A DNA stretch of 64,000 nt from Enterobacter asburiae (GTDB lineage: Bacteria > Pseudomonadota > Gammaproteobacteria > Enterobacterales > Enterobacteriaceae): contig NZ_AP019632.1 of NCBI RefSeq assembly GCF_007035645.1, positions 4,216,001 through 4,280,000 of the forward strand, given 5' to 3'. The translations under genes and the position numbers were made by a program. Position 1 is the stretch's first letter. Each line of letters starts with the position of its first letter. Shown one piece after another: positions 38,633 through 50,311 of the stretch. The notes under the pieces are model-generated. The model saw only the letters and a list, made by a program, of their open reading frames with translations. It had not been told where the DNA came from and made no database searches.

Positions 38633-40714
38633 CTACCGCTTCTTGCCCACCGCCCTTCTGCGCTTGTCCAAATCCTTAATCAGCTTGTTCACCCCGTCAT
38701 CGGCAAACATCTTCTCAAGCGATGTGGACAGCTTGCGACGCCAGTTCTTGTACTGATAGCTGGTGCCCGGAATGTTCACCGGCTCCGCCATATCAATCCA
38801 GTCTTCCGGCTGCAGGCCCAGCAGGGCGCTGTTGCTGTCGGCAATATAGCGCTGCAAGCCGCGATTGAGGGTAGCGGTCATCGACATCAATGACGCCTTA
38901 TGTCCGGCACGTTTCGGCAGACAGCCCTGCTTGTGCAGCGCATCCAGCAGCCCCTGTTTGGAGAGCTCGCGATCCTGATACAGGCCGCGCAAAACCTCTT
39001 CATCTGGATACAGTCCCAGCGTTTTGCCGAGCGTCAGATCGCCGCTTTCCCAATAGCCACGAAGCGTAGGAAGGTCATGCGTCGTCGCGACTGCCATTGA
39101 CTGTTCAGGGTACGCTTTCGGCGCGCGGAAGGTTTTCTCATGGTCGTTTTCAAAATAGAGCACTTTATAGGAGTAGACGCCGCTGTCGCGGAGCTTGCTG
39201 ACAATTTCCACCGGCACGGTACCGAGATCTTCACCGATCACCATGCACTGGTGGCGTTTACTTTCCAGGGCCAGGATCGACAGCAGATCGTCAACCGGAT
39301 ACTGCACGTACGCCCCGTGATCGGCCGTTTCACCGTACGGGATCCACCACAGACGCAGCACGGACATCACGTGGTCGATACGCAGCGCGCCGCAGTTCTG
39401 CATGTTCGCGCGCAGCAGGTCGATGAACGGCTCGTAGGCGCGCGACGCCATGACGTGCGGATCCATCGGCGGTAATCCCCAGTTCTGACCGAGCGGACCA
39501 AGAATATCCGGCGGCGCGCCGACGGAAGCTTTCAGACAGTAAAGCTCACGGTCGCACCAGGTTTCCGCGCCGCCCTCTGCCACGCCGACGGCCAGATCGC
39601 GATACAGGCCGATCGGCATCTTATAGCCCTGGCTCACCTGCCAGCAGGCGGCAAACTGGCTGTACGCCAGCCACTGCAGCCACAGGTAGAAGTCCACTTC
39701 ATCGGCATATTTTTTACAGAACGCTTTTACTTCAGGCGTGTCGACGGACTGATACGCTTCCGGCCAGACCGGCCAGCCCCAGCGCATTTCGTCCTCCTTC
39801 ACCTGATACGCGTGCAGTGCATCAAACGCCGCCTGCCAGTACAGGCTCTCGCCCTCCTGCGTCACAAACTGGCGGAACGCGGCCATCTGCTCGTCATCGC
39901 GCTGCGAAAAGCCTTTCCACGCCAGACGCAGCGCGGCCATTTTCAGCGCCGTGACGGTGGAATAGTCCACCCACTCCGCGTCGCGCGCCTGCTTCAGGGC
40001 CTGCTGCGTGGTGCTGAGTTTCCACCACGCCTGCGCCTCTTTGCTGTTTTTGAAGTCATCTAACGCGTTAACGTCGATATAAATCACGTTCAGCCAGCGA
40101 CGGGACGACGGGCTGTACGGGCTGGCGCTCTCCGGGTTGGCCGGATAGAGCGCGTGGATCGGGTTGAGCCCGATAAACGCGCCGCCGCGCTCGCCCACAT
40201 CCACCAGCATCTTTTTCAGATCGCCAAAATCACCGATGCCCCAGTTGCTGTCGGAGCGCAGCGTATAGAGCTGCACGCAGGCGCCCCACAGCTTTTTACC
40301 CTCAAGCAACGCCTGCGGCTCGTAGCAGCGTTTTGGCGCGACGATCACCCGGCAGTGGAAACGACGATCGTCCTGGGTGAGCGTTAAGGTGTGATACCCC
40401 TCCGGCAGCTTCGCCGGAAGGTTTAACGTTTTGCCGCCGGTGGCGTGGCCTTTGTGCTGATGCCCCTCTTCGGTGGTAAGCAGCCAGCTAAACTCGCCGC
40501 GCCCCTCCACCGCCAGCGGCATCTTTTTGCCTGCGGTGAACACCTTCACGTTCGGCACCGGCGCAACCGACGCTTTCGCGTCGGCTTTGTGCATGGCATC
40601 CAGCAAACGTCTTTTGGTGTCGGCGCCAATAGACTGCGGTTTGCCGTGCGCATTAATGTAACTGAGGCTGATCCCCGCCGCCTGCGCGGCGCTGTCCAGA
40701 CGTTTACTCTCCAT
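38633..40714 (-). CDS. malQ: 4-alpha-glucanotransferase (amylomaltase)
   Basis: Transfers glucan chains between maltodextrins, releasing glucose, in the cytoplasm. 693 residues (E. coli 694), GH77 family. Conserved blocks with catalytic acids are visible: LRIDHVMSVLRLWWIP (nucleophile Asp), MVIGEDLGTVP (acid/base Glu) and ATTHDLPTLRGYW (Asp). Nine bases after malP, forming malPQ under MalT control. Confidence 0.97.
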   Translation of the reverse strand: MESKRLDSAAQAAGISLSYINAHGKPQSIGADTKRRLLDAMHKADAKASVAPVPNVKVFTAGKKMPLAVEGRGEFSWLLTTEEGHQHKGHATGGKTLNLPAKLPEGYHTLTLTQDDRRFHCRVIVAPKRCYEPQALLEGKKLWGACVQLYTLRSDSNWGIGDFGDLKKMLVDVGERGGAFIGLNPIHALYPANPESASPYSPSSRRWLNVIYIDVNALDDFKNSKEAQAWWKLSTTQQALKQARDAEWVDYSTVTALKMAALRLAWKGFSQRDDEQMAAFRQFVTQEGESLYWQAAFDALHAYQVKEDEMRWGWPVWPEAYQSVDTPEVKAFCKKYADEVDFYLWLQWLAYSQFAACWQVSQGYKMPIGLYRDLAVGVAEGGAETWCDRELYCLKASVGAPPDILGPLGQNWGLPPMDPHVMASRAYEPFIDLLRANMQNCGALRIDHVMSVLRLWWIPYGETADHGAYVQYPVDDLLSILALESKRHQCMVIGEDLGTVPVEIVSKLRDSGVYSYKVLYFENDHEKTFRAPKAYPEQSMAVATTHDLPTLRGYWESGDLTLGKTLGLYPDEEVLRGLYQDRELSKQGLLDALHKQGCLPKRAGHKASLMSMTATLNRGLQRYIADSNSALLGLQPEDWIDMAEPVNIPGTSYQYKNWRRKLSTSLEKMFADDGVNKLIKDLDKRRRAVGKKR

Positions 40715-40723
40715 CGCGCTTCC

Positions 40724-43117
40724 TTAGCGTTTTGCCTGCCAGATACGGGCCTGATAATCACGGATTGAACGGTCAGAGCTGAACATACCGCAGCGCGCGG
40801 TGTTCAGAATGCACGCGCGGGTCCACGCCTCCTGGTCACGATACAGCACGTCGACCTGCTTTTGCGCTTCTACATAGGCCGTGAAGTCCGCCATCACCAG
40901 ATACGGGTCACCGCCGTGTTTGTCCATGCTGTGCAGCATCTGGTCAAACGCGTGCTTGTCGCCGTCGCTGTATTTACCGCTTTCCAGCTCCTTCAGCACC
41001 GCGTCAAGCACTTTGTCTTTCTTACGCCATTTCACCGGGTCATAGCCTTTGGCTTTGATGGCCTTCACCTCTTCCACGGTATGGCCGAAGATAAAGATAT
41101 TCTCTTCCCCGACCTTCTCGGCGATTTCGACGTTTGCCCCGTCGAGCGTACCGACGGTCAGCGCGCCGTTCAGCGCCAGCTTCATGTTGCCGGTACCGGA
41201 CGCTTCTTTACCTGCCGTCGAGATCTGCTCGGAAATATCCGCCGCCGGGATCAGCATTTCAGCCGCCGAGACGCAGTAATCCGGCAGGAACACCACCTTC
41301 AGCTTGTCGCCCACTTTCGGATCGCTGTTGATCGCCGCCGCCACTTTATTGATGGCGAGGATAATGTTTTTCGCCAGGTAATAGCCCGGTGCCGCTTTCG
41401 CACCGAACAGGAACACGCGCGGCACGCGGTCGGCCTGCGGGTTCTCGCGGATCTCTTTGTACAGCGCCAGAATATGCAGCAGGTTCAGGTGCTGGCGTTT
41501 GTACTCGTGCAGACGTTTGATCTGGATATCGAAAATGGCATTCGGGTTGATCTCAATGCCGGTACGCACTTTCACAAACTCCGCCAGGCGAACCTTGTTC
41601 TCCAGCTTGATCGCGCGGTACTGCTCGCGGAATTTCGCGTCGTCAGCGTATTTTTCCAGGTTGATGAGCTGGTCCAGATCGTTGGCCCACTCTTTCTTCA
41701 GGGTCTTATCCAGCAGACCGGCCAGCAGCGGGTTGCACTGCTTGATCCAGCGACGCGGCGTGATGCCGTTGGTCACGTTGTGGAATTTGGTCGGCCAAAG
41801 CTGGTGGTATTCCGGGAAGAGATCTTTGACCACCAGATCCGAGTGCAGCGCCGCCACGCCGTTCACCGCAAAGCCGCTGACCACGCACATGTTCGCCATG
41901 CGCACCTGCTTATCGTGAACCACCGCCAGCTTCGCCCAGACCGCTTTGTTGCCTGGCCAGGTTTTATCCACCAGGTTTTTAAACTGGTCGTTAATCTTGT
42001 TGATGATCTGCATGTGGCGCGGCAGCAGCGTTTTCACCAGCTTCTCATCCCAGCACTCGAGCGCTTCTGGCATCAGGGTGTGGTTGGTGTAGGCAAAGGT
42101 ACGGCTGGTGATGGCCCAGGCGTCATCCCAGCTCAGCTGATGCTCGTCGATCAGCACGCGCAGCAGTTCCGGGATCGCAATCGTCGGGTGCGTGTCGTTG
42201 AGCTGAATCACTTCGAAGTCCGGCAGCTGCGCCAGCTTGCGGCCCGCCAGGTGATGACGACGCAGAATGTCTGCCACGGAGCAGGCGCACTGGAAGTACT
42301 GCTGCATCAGGCGCAGCTTTTTACCGGCCAGGTGGTTGTCGTTCGGGTAGAGGACTTTGGTCAGCTTCTCGGCGTCGATGCCCTGCTGCTCGGCGCGCAG
42401 GAAATCGCCGTCGTTGAATTTGGTCAGGTTAAACGGATGCGCGTGCTTCGCCTGCCACAGACGCAGCGGCTGCGCCACGCCGTTACGGTAGCCGAGCACC
42501 GGCAGATCCCAGGCTTCACCGGTAATGGTGAACGCCGGTTCCCAGAGCCCCTGCTTTGTCACTTTCCCGCCAATACCGACCTGCACATCCAGCTGCGCGT
42601 TGTGGCGGAACCACGGATAGGTATTGCGATGCCAGTCGTCCGGCGCTTCCATCTGATGGCCATCGGCAAACGACTGACGGAACAAGCCATACTGATAGTT
42701 CAGGCCATAGCCAATTGCCGACTGGCCGACGGTCGCCATGGAGTCGAGGAAACAGGCTGCCAGACGTCCCAGACCGCCGTTGCCCAGCGCCGGGTCAATC
42801 TCTTCTTCCAGCAGGTCGGTCAGGTTAATGTCGTGTTCTTTAAGGACGTCACCAACGTCCTGATACCAGCCGAGGTTCAACAGGTTGTTGCCCGTCAGGC
42901 GGCCAATCAGGAATTCCATTGAAATGTAGTTTACATGGCGCTGGTTCTTCACCGGCTTTGCCAAAGGCTGAGCATCCAGCTGTTCTGCGAGCGCACCGCT
43001 CACGGCCTGCCACCACTGGTGAGGCGTCATCTCGTTTGCAGCATGAAGGCCAAAACGCTGCCACTGACGCGTCAGGGCAGCCTGGAATTGAGCTTTGTTG
43101 AAGGTAGGCTGTGACAT
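40724..43117 (-). CDS. malP: Maltodextrin phosphorylase
   Basis: Releases glucose-1-phosphate from maltodextrins. 797 residues from the ATG at 43117 ([12 protein letters not shown]), equal to E. coli MalP; an in-frame codon further upstream has no support. The pyridoxal-phosphate site is [19 protein letters not shown] near 640. First gene of malPQ, preceded by MalT boxes. A paralogue of GlgP encoded in the same window. Confidence 0.97.
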   Translation of the reverse strand: MSQPTFNKAQFQAALTRQWQRFGLHAANEMTPHQWWQAVSGALAEQLDAQPLAKPVKNQRHVNYISMEFLIGRLTGNNLLNLGWYQDVGDVLKEHDINLTDLLEEEIDPALGNGGLGRLAACFLDSMATVGQSAIGYGLNYQYGLFRQSFADGHQMEAPDDWHRNTYPWFRHNAQLDVQVGIGGKVTKQGLWEPAFTITGEAWDLPVLGYRNGVAQPLRLWQAKHAHPFNLTKFNDGDFLRAEQQGIDAEKLTKVLYPNDNHLAGKKLRLMQQYFQCACSVADILRRHHLAGRKLAQLPDFEVIQLNDTHPTIAIPELLRVLIDEHQLSWDDAWAITSRTFAYTNHTLMPEALECWDEKLVKTLLPRHMQIINKINDQFKNLVDKTWPGNKAVWAKLAVVHDKQVRMANMCVVSGFAVNGVAALHSDLVVKDLFPEYHQLWPTKFHNVTNGITPRRWIKQCNPLLAGLLDKTLKKEWANDLDQLINLEKYADDAKFREQYRAIKLENKVRLAEFVKVRTGIEINPNAIFDIQIKRLHEYKRQHLNLLHILALYKEIRENPQADRVPRVFLFGAKAAPGYYLAKNIILAINKVAAAINSDPKVGDKLKVVFLPDYCVSAAEMLIPAADISEQISTAGKEASGTGNMKLALNGALTVGTLDGANVEIAEKVGEENIFIFGHTVEEVKAIKAKGYDPVKWRKKDKVLDAVLKELESGKYSDGDKHAFDQMLHSMDKHGGDPYLVMADFTAYVEAQKQVDVLYRDQEAWTRACILNTARCGMFSSDRSIRDYQARIWQAKR

Positions 43118-43183
43118 AGGGGATCGGCATCCTTTAGAAAGAAAACACAAGTTGGCGCTAGTGTGCCTGGCTCATTTCCCCTC

Positions 43184-43230
43184 TTCCTCCTCCTGTGGGG
43201 GATTAGACAGGGAGGAGTAGCGGGGATGAG
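43184..43230 (-). promoter_or_regulatory. MalT boxes of malPQ promoter
   Basis: Three purine-rich boxes near the GGGGAKGAGG consensus: GGGGATGAG (43222-43230) and GGGAGGAG (43210-43217) on the plus strand, and GGAGGAGGAAG on the minus strand (43184-43194). They lie 67-113 bp ahead of malP, where MalT binds in E. coli. Confidence 0.65.
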
Positions 43231-43254
43231 CATAAAAGTGTGATCGAGGCCACT

Positions 43255-43565
43255 CTCAGAGCATAGTTCGAGTGTGCCCGGAAGATAAAAAAGTAACCGG
43301 AGAGAATGTCAAAGAAATGAAATGCAGTTTCGGGTGAAATTAATCCGTTCTGAAATGATTACTTACGTAGAATAATAATTTAGCCATCGGGACAGATCTC
43401 AAAAGACTATTACTCTCACTCAACTTTACCCGCACTTTATTAAATTTGACGTCACTATACCTTTCTGAAACCAGTTTCAGCGCAGCGGCAATGTATACAG
43501 ACAAACCAGCAGTGACGCGGCGTTACGGCCCTTTCGAGAAAGTTCCAACATTTGCCTGAATGTTT
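43255..43565 (+). other. malP-malT spacer with palindrome
   Basis: Gene-free AT-rich DNA. The only clear structure is a perfect inverted repeat CTGAAAC-CA-GTTTCAG (43465-43480), the shape of a LacI-family operator. No coding frame with a ribosome-binding site is seen. Confidence 0.4.
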
Positions 43566-43581
43566 TGTGACAGAGTGCAAA
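43566..43581 (+). promoter_or_regulatory. CRP site of malT promoter
   Basis: TGTGA-CAGAGT-GCAAA closely resembles the E. coli malT CRP site (TGTGACACAGTGCAAA). With the site at -70.5, transcription would start near 43644, after the -10-like TATCGT at 43638-43643. Implies catabolite control of the maltose regulon. Confidence 0.75.
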
Positions 43582-43649
43582 TTCAGAACCACAAAACCCA
43601 TACATAACTTGCAATAGTTCTCTTTCTGTTCGACCTTATATCGTATTAA

Positions 43650-46409
<2,760 letters not shown>

Positions 46410-46419
46410 GACCTCTGCG

Positions 46420-46463
46420 GTCTGATGCCCTCACCCCGGCCCTCTCCCACAGGGAGAGGGAGA
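46420..46463 (+). repeat. GGGTGAGGG-type repeat between malT and glpR
   Basis: GTCTGATGCCCTCACCCCGG then CCCTCTCCCACAGGGAGAGGG. It fills most of the 62 bp between the convergent malT and glpR stops; the perfect 9-bp hairpin is the only terminator candidate there. K-12 has the rtc genes at this junction. Confidence 0.8.
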
Positions 46464-46471
46464 ACGGCTTT

Positions 46472-47230
46472 TCAACACAACTCTAACTGCAAATTATTAT
46501 CTTTAATCACCTGCATCACGCCCGCCGGCGGCATCACGTCGGTATAAACAGCATCCACCATGCTGATGCTGCCCATGTTTACCATCGCATTTCGGCCAAA
46601 CTTCGAATGGTCTACCACCAGCATCACGTGACGTGAGTTCTCAATAATCGCGCGCTTGGTGCGCACCTCGTGATAATCAAACTCCAGCAGCGAGCCGTCG
46701 CTGTCGATGCCGCTGATCCCGAGAATGCCGAAGTCGAGGCGGAACTGAGAGATAAAATCGAGGGTCGCTTCGCCGATAATGCCGCCGTCGCGGCTGCGCA
46801 GTTCGCCGCCCGCGAGGATGATGCGGAAGTCGTCTTTCTGCATCAGGGTATTGGCCACGTTCAGGTTGTTCGTGACCACGCGCAGGTTCTCGTGATCCAG
46901 CAGCGCATGGGCGACCGCTTCCGGCGTGGTGCCGATATCAATAAACAGCGTCGCCCCGTTCGGGATCTGGCTGGCGACCTTGCGGGCAATGCGCTCTTTC
47001 TCTGCCGTCTGCGTGGCTTTACGGTCGTGCCAGGAGGTATTGACCGAACTGGACGGCAGCGCCGCGCCGCCGTGGTGGCGAAGAATGCGGTTCTGATCGG
47101 CCAGGTCGTTCAGGTCACGACGGATGGTTTGTGGGCTGACGGCAAACTGCTCCACCAGCTCTTCGGTGCTAACGTATCCCTGTTTTTTTACCAGTTCGAT
47201 AATAGCGTCATGACGTTGTGTTTGTTTCAT
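46472..47230 (-). CDS. glpR: Glycerol-3-phosphate regulon repressor
   Basis: DeoR-family repressor of the glp genes, released by glycerol-3-phosphate. 252 residues: an N-terminal helix-turn-helix (STEELVEQFAVSPQTIRRDL) and the DeoR sugar-phosphate sensor domain (IDIGTTPEAVAHAL, IAGG-like ILAGGELRSRDGGIIG). Full length and in frame, unlike the frameshifted MG1655 copy. Start at ATG 47230 with AGGGA upstream. Last gene of glpEGR. Confidence 0.97.
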   Translation of the reverse strand: MKQTQRHDAIIELVKKQGYVSTEELVEQFAVSPQTIRRDLNDLADQNRILRHHGGAALPSSSVNTSWHDRKATQTAEKERIARKVASQIPNGATLFIDIGTTPEAVAHALLDHENLRVVTNNLNVANTLMQKDDFRIILAGGELRSRDGGIIGEATLDFISQFRLDFGILGISGIDSDGSLLEFDYHEVRTKRAIIENSRHVMLVVDHSKFGRNAMVNMGSISMVDAVYTDVMPPAGVMQVIKDNNLQLELC

Positions 47231-47246
47231 CAATTATCCCTGAGAA

Positions 47247-48077
47247 TTATGTTCGTTTTCGCGCATGGAGCGTGTCGGCAAAGGCCATCGCCAGCCCCAC
47301 GGCCAGCCCGGCGACGTGCGCACCGTTGGCAATAGACATACCAAACAGATCAAACCATCCGGCAATAAGCCATATTAACGCAAAGGTTATTAATCCGCGC
47401 TGCAGATAGATGCCGCTTTCCGGATCGCGCTCCCCGCGAAGCCAGACATAGCCCATCAGGGCATACACGACGCCCGACAGCCCGCCGAACCACGGCCCGC
47501 TGAACTTGTGCTGCACATAGCCGCTCAGCAGGGCGCTGATAAGGGTGATAACGATCAGCTTGCCGCTGCCCAGACGCTTTTCAACAGCGCCGCCGAGATA
47601 CCACCACCAGAGCAGGTTGAAGAGAATATGCATCACCGAGAAGTGCATCAGCGCGTGGCTAAAGTAGCGCCAGACGTCAAACTCAAGAGACGGGTCATAG
47701 GGCCAGGCCAGGGCAATCATCACGCTCTGGTCGCCCACCACGTTCATGATAATGAAGACGATAATGCAGGCCGCCATCAGCAGCAGCGTAAACGGGCCGG
47801 CGCGCTCGCGGATGGTGGCAAGGAAGGGAAAACGGCTGTAGTGCAGTCCGCTGTCGGTCTGCCCGGACTGCCAGCTGGCCGCCAGATAGCGCGGGTCGCC
47901 GGGGTTCTCAAGAAAACGCGCCAGCTCTTCGTTTACGCGCGCGGCCTGGCTCTCGTCGGCCAGCCAGACGTCGGTCTGCGTATGTTGCTGAATGGTCAGA
48001 ATAACGCCCTGCGTCGCCATATAGTCGACAAACGCCTGGGCGACGCGCGGGTTGGTAAAAGAGGTGATCATCAACAT
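47247..48077 (-). CDS. glpG: Rhomboid intramembrane protease GlpG
   Basis: Serine protease that cuts within membrane-spanning helices. 276 residues from the ATG at 48077, the E. coli length. A cytoplasmic N-terminal domain (1-90) and six membrane segments; catalytic Ser201 in [10 protein letters not shown] and His254 in [25 protein letters not shown] carries the conserved His/Asn. Between glpE and glpR. Confidence 0.97.
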   Translation of the reverse strand: MLMITSFTNPRVAQAFVDYMATQGVILTIQQHTQTDVWLADESQAARVNEELARFLENPGDPRYLAASWQSGQTDSGLHYSRFPFLATIRERAGPFTLLLMAACIIVFIIMNVVGDQSVMIALAWPYDPSLEFDVWRYFSHALMHFSVMHILFNLLWWWYLGGAVEKRLGSGKLIVITLISALLSGYVQHKFSGPWFGGLSGVVYALMGYVWLRGERDPESGIYLQRGLITFALIWLIAGWFDLFGMSIANGAHVAGLAVGLAMAFADTLHARKRT

Positions 48078-48124
48078 GGGCAGCGGTCGCTTATTTCCAC
48101 ACAAAAGGGGACAGTATAGCGGGA

Positions 48125-48457
48125 TCAGCGCTCAAAAGCGTATTCCACTTCTGCCGGGAAATGACGATGCCAGGCATCGAAGCCGCCGTCGACGCTGTAT
48201 ACCGCGTCGTAGCCCTGCTGAAGCAGATACTGCGCCGCGCCTTTGCTGCTGTTGCCGTGGTAGCACATGACCATCACCGGCGTCTCGAAGTCGTTATCGC
48301 GCATAAACGCGCCCAGCGTGTCGTTAGTGAGATGAAACGCGCCCGGCGTGTGGCCCATCGCAAAACTCTGCGGATCGCGGATGTCCACCAGCACCGCTTT
48401 TCCCTGGTGCATCTTCTGGTGGGCTTCTTCTACGTTAATACATTCAAACTGATCCAT
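48125..48457 (-). CDS. glpE: Thiosulfate sulfurtransferase GlpE
   Basis: Single-domain rhodanese that moves sulfur from thiosulfate to cyanide or thioredoxin in vitro. 110 residues (E. coli 108). The active-site loop CYHGNSSKG with the catalytic Cys near residue 65, and the rhodanese start [15 protein letters not shown]. The ATG at 48457 follows AGAACACC, with a weak ribosome-binding site further upstream (AGAAAGAGA). First gene of glpEGR; a repeat sits 35 bases ahead of it. Confidence 0.95.
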   Translation of the reverse strand: MDQFECINVEEAHQKMHQGKAVLVDIRDPQSFAMGHTPGAFHLTNDTLGAFMRDNDFETPVMVMCYHGNSSKGAAQYLLQQGYDAVYSVDGGFDAWHRHFPAEVEYAFER

Positions 48458-48491
48458 GGTGTTCTCTTTCTGTTGTTCAGGTTGGGTGCGC

Positions 48492-48532
48492 GCTGATGCC
48501 CTCACCCCAGCCCTCTCCCACGGGGAGAGGGA
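48492..48532 (+). repeat. GGGTGAGGG-type repeat upstream of glpE
   Basis: GCTGATGCCCTCACCCCAG and CCCTCTCCCACGGGGAGAGGG. The only copy at the 5' side of a gene, lying 35 bases ahead of the glpE start in the space shared with glpD. Confidence 0.8.
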
Positions 48533-48629
48533 GAAAAGTTAGTCGCACTATTTTACCCCGTAGTGTACGTCCTGGCGGCGGGTAAACGCCATTATGTTAT
48601 CCATATCACTCTAAATTGTTTTTTTGATG

Positions 48630-48675
48630 TTACCAAAAGCGCGTTCCTTTGCTATTATGAGCGATATCGAACATT
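48630..48675 (+). promoter_or_regulatory. glpD promoter and GlpR operator
   Basis: -35-like TTACCA (48630-48635), 17 bp spacer, -10-like TATTAT (48653-48658). ATGAGCGATATCGAACAT within 48656-48675 matches the GlpR operator (WATGTTCGWTAWCGAACATW) and covers the start site, so GlpR should block glpD without glycerol-3-phosphate. Confidence 0.65.
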
Positions 48676-48707
48676 TCTGAGCTTTAACGAAAGTGCATGA
48701 GGGTGTT

Positions 48708-50216
48708 ATGGAAACCAAAGATCTGATTGTGATAGGCGGTGGCATCAACGGTGCCGGTATTGCGGTCGATGCCGCAGGACGCGGTTTATCCGTACTGATG
48801 CTGGAAGCTAACGACCTCGCCTGCGCGACGTCGTCCGCCAGCTCCAAACTGATTCACGGTGGCCTGCGCTACCTGGAACACTACGAATTCCGCCTGGTCA
48901 GCGAAGCGCTGGCCGAACGTGAAGTGCTGTTGAAAATGGCCCCGCATCTGGCGATTCCGATGCGCTTCCGCCTGCCCCATCGCCCGCATCTGCGTCCGGC
49001 GTGGATGATTCGAATCGGTCTGTTTATGTACGATCATCTGGGTAAACGCACCAGCCTCCCGGGTTCGACAGGTTTGCGTTTTGGCTCAGAATCGGTCCTT
49101 AAGCCTGAAATCGTGCGCGGTTTCGAATATTCCGACTGCTGGGTGGACGATGCGCGTCTGGTGCTGGCGAATGCCCAGATGGTCGAGAAGAAAGGTGGCG
49201 AGGTGAAAACCCGTACCCGTGCGACCTCTGCCCGTCGTGAAAACGGCCTGTGGATTGTAGAAGCGGAAGACATCGATACCGGCGAGAAATTCAGCTGGAA
49301 AGCGCGCGGTCTGGTGAACGCCACCGGCCCGTGGGTGAAGCAGTTCTTCGACGACGGCATGCATCTGCCTTCGCCGTACGGCATTCGCCTGATCAAGGGC
49401 AGCCACATTGTGGTACCGCGCGTGCATACGCAGAAGCAGGCCTACATTCTACAGAACGAAGACAAGCGCATCGTGTTTGTGATCCCGTGGATGGACGAGT
49501 TCTCAATCATCGGCACCACCGACGTGGAGTACAAAGGCGATCCGAAGAACGTCGAGATCGACGAGAGCGAAGTGAACTACCTGCTCAAAGTGTATAACGC
49601 GCACTTTAAGAAACAGCTGTCACGCGATGACGTGGTCTGGACCTACTCCGGCGTGCGTCCGCTGTGCGATGACGAGTCTGACTCACCGCAGGCGATTACC
49701 CGCGACTACACGCTCGATATTCACGACGTTGACGGTCAGGCGCCGCTGCTTTCCGTGTTTGGCGGCAAGCTGACCACCTACCGCAAGCTGGCCGAGCACG
49801 CGCTGGAAAAACTGGCACCGTACTATAAAGGCATTGGCCCGGCGTGGACCAAAGGCGCGGTACTGCCCGGCGGTGATATCGGCGACAATCGCGATGATTA
49901 CGCCGCGAAGCTGCGCCGTCGCTTCCCGTTCATCACCGAAGGGATGGCGCGCCACTATGCCCGCACCTACGGCAGCAATACCGAGCTGTTCCTGGCCGAC
50001 GCGAAGGACATTGCGGATCTGGGCGAACATTTCGGCCACGAGCTGTACGAAGCCGAGCTGCGCTACCTGGTTGAGCACGAGTGGGTTCGTCGTCTGGATG
50101 ATGCTATCTGGCGTCGTACCAAAGAAGGGATGTGGCTCAACGCCGAGCAGCAGTCTCGCGTGGCGCAGTGGTTACAGCAGAATGCGGGGAAGCGTGAGCT
50201 GTCGCTGGCGTCTTGA
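48708..50216 (+). CDS. glpD: Aerobic glycerol-3-phosphate dehydrogenase
   Basis: Membrane-bound FAD enzyme that oxidises glycerol-3-phosphate to dihydroxyacetone phosphate and feeds electrons to ubiquinone. 502 residues from the ATG at 48708 (METKDLIVIGGG). The FAD motif GGGINGAGIAVDAAGRG is at 10-26; TSSASSKLIHGGLRYLE and the C-terminal GGKLTTYRKLAEHAL are typical. An in-frame start five codons earlier is less likely. Divergent from glpEGR. Confidence 0.98.
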   Translation: METKDLIVIGGGINGAGIAVDAAGRGLSVLMLEANDLACATSSASSKLIHGGLRYLEHYEFRLVSEALAEREVLLKMAPHLAIPMRFRLPHRPHLRPAWMIRIGLFMYDHLGKRTSLPGSTGLRFGSESVLKPEIVRGFEYSDCWVDDARLVLANAQMVEKKGGEVKTRTRATSARRENGLWIVEAEDIDTGEKFSWKARGLVNATGPWVKQFFDDGMHLPSPYGIRLIKGSHIVVPRVHTQKQAYILQNEDKRIVFVIPWMDEFSIIGTTDVEYKGDPKNVEIDESEVNYLLKVYNAHFKKQLSRDDVVWTYSGVRPLCDDESDSPQAITRDYTLDIHDVDGQAPLLSVFGGKLTTYRKLAEHALEKLAPYYKGIGPAWTKGAVLPGGDIGDNRDDYAAKLRRRFPFITEGMARHYARTYGSNTELFLADAKDIADLGEHFGHELYEAELRYLVEHEWVRRLDDAIWRRTKEGMWLNAEQQSRVAQWLQQNAGKRELSLAS

Positions 50217-50229
50217 TGCGATCGGTGCG

Positions 50230-50309
50230 GGCTGATGCCCTCACCCTGACCCTCTCCCACAGGGAGAGGGAACAAACACTAAAAACGGCAACCGAGGTTG
50301 CCGTTTTGC
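50230..50309 (-). repeat. Composite repeat 4 with glgP terminator
   Basis: Nearly base-for-base the unit at 5917: TGATGCCCTCACCC, CCCTCTCCCACAGGGAGAGGG, then AAAACGGCAACC/GGTTGCCGTTTT (50281-50309) two bases before the glgP stop. Lies between convergent glpD and glgP. Confidence 0.85.
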
Positions 50310-50311
50310 TT

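Noticed and set aside
40862..42922. 686-codon plus-strand frame opposite malP
   Set aside because: Exact mirror of malP codon bias, with the His/Arg/Val-rich composition of an antisense frame. A similar 397-codon frame lies opposite glgP.
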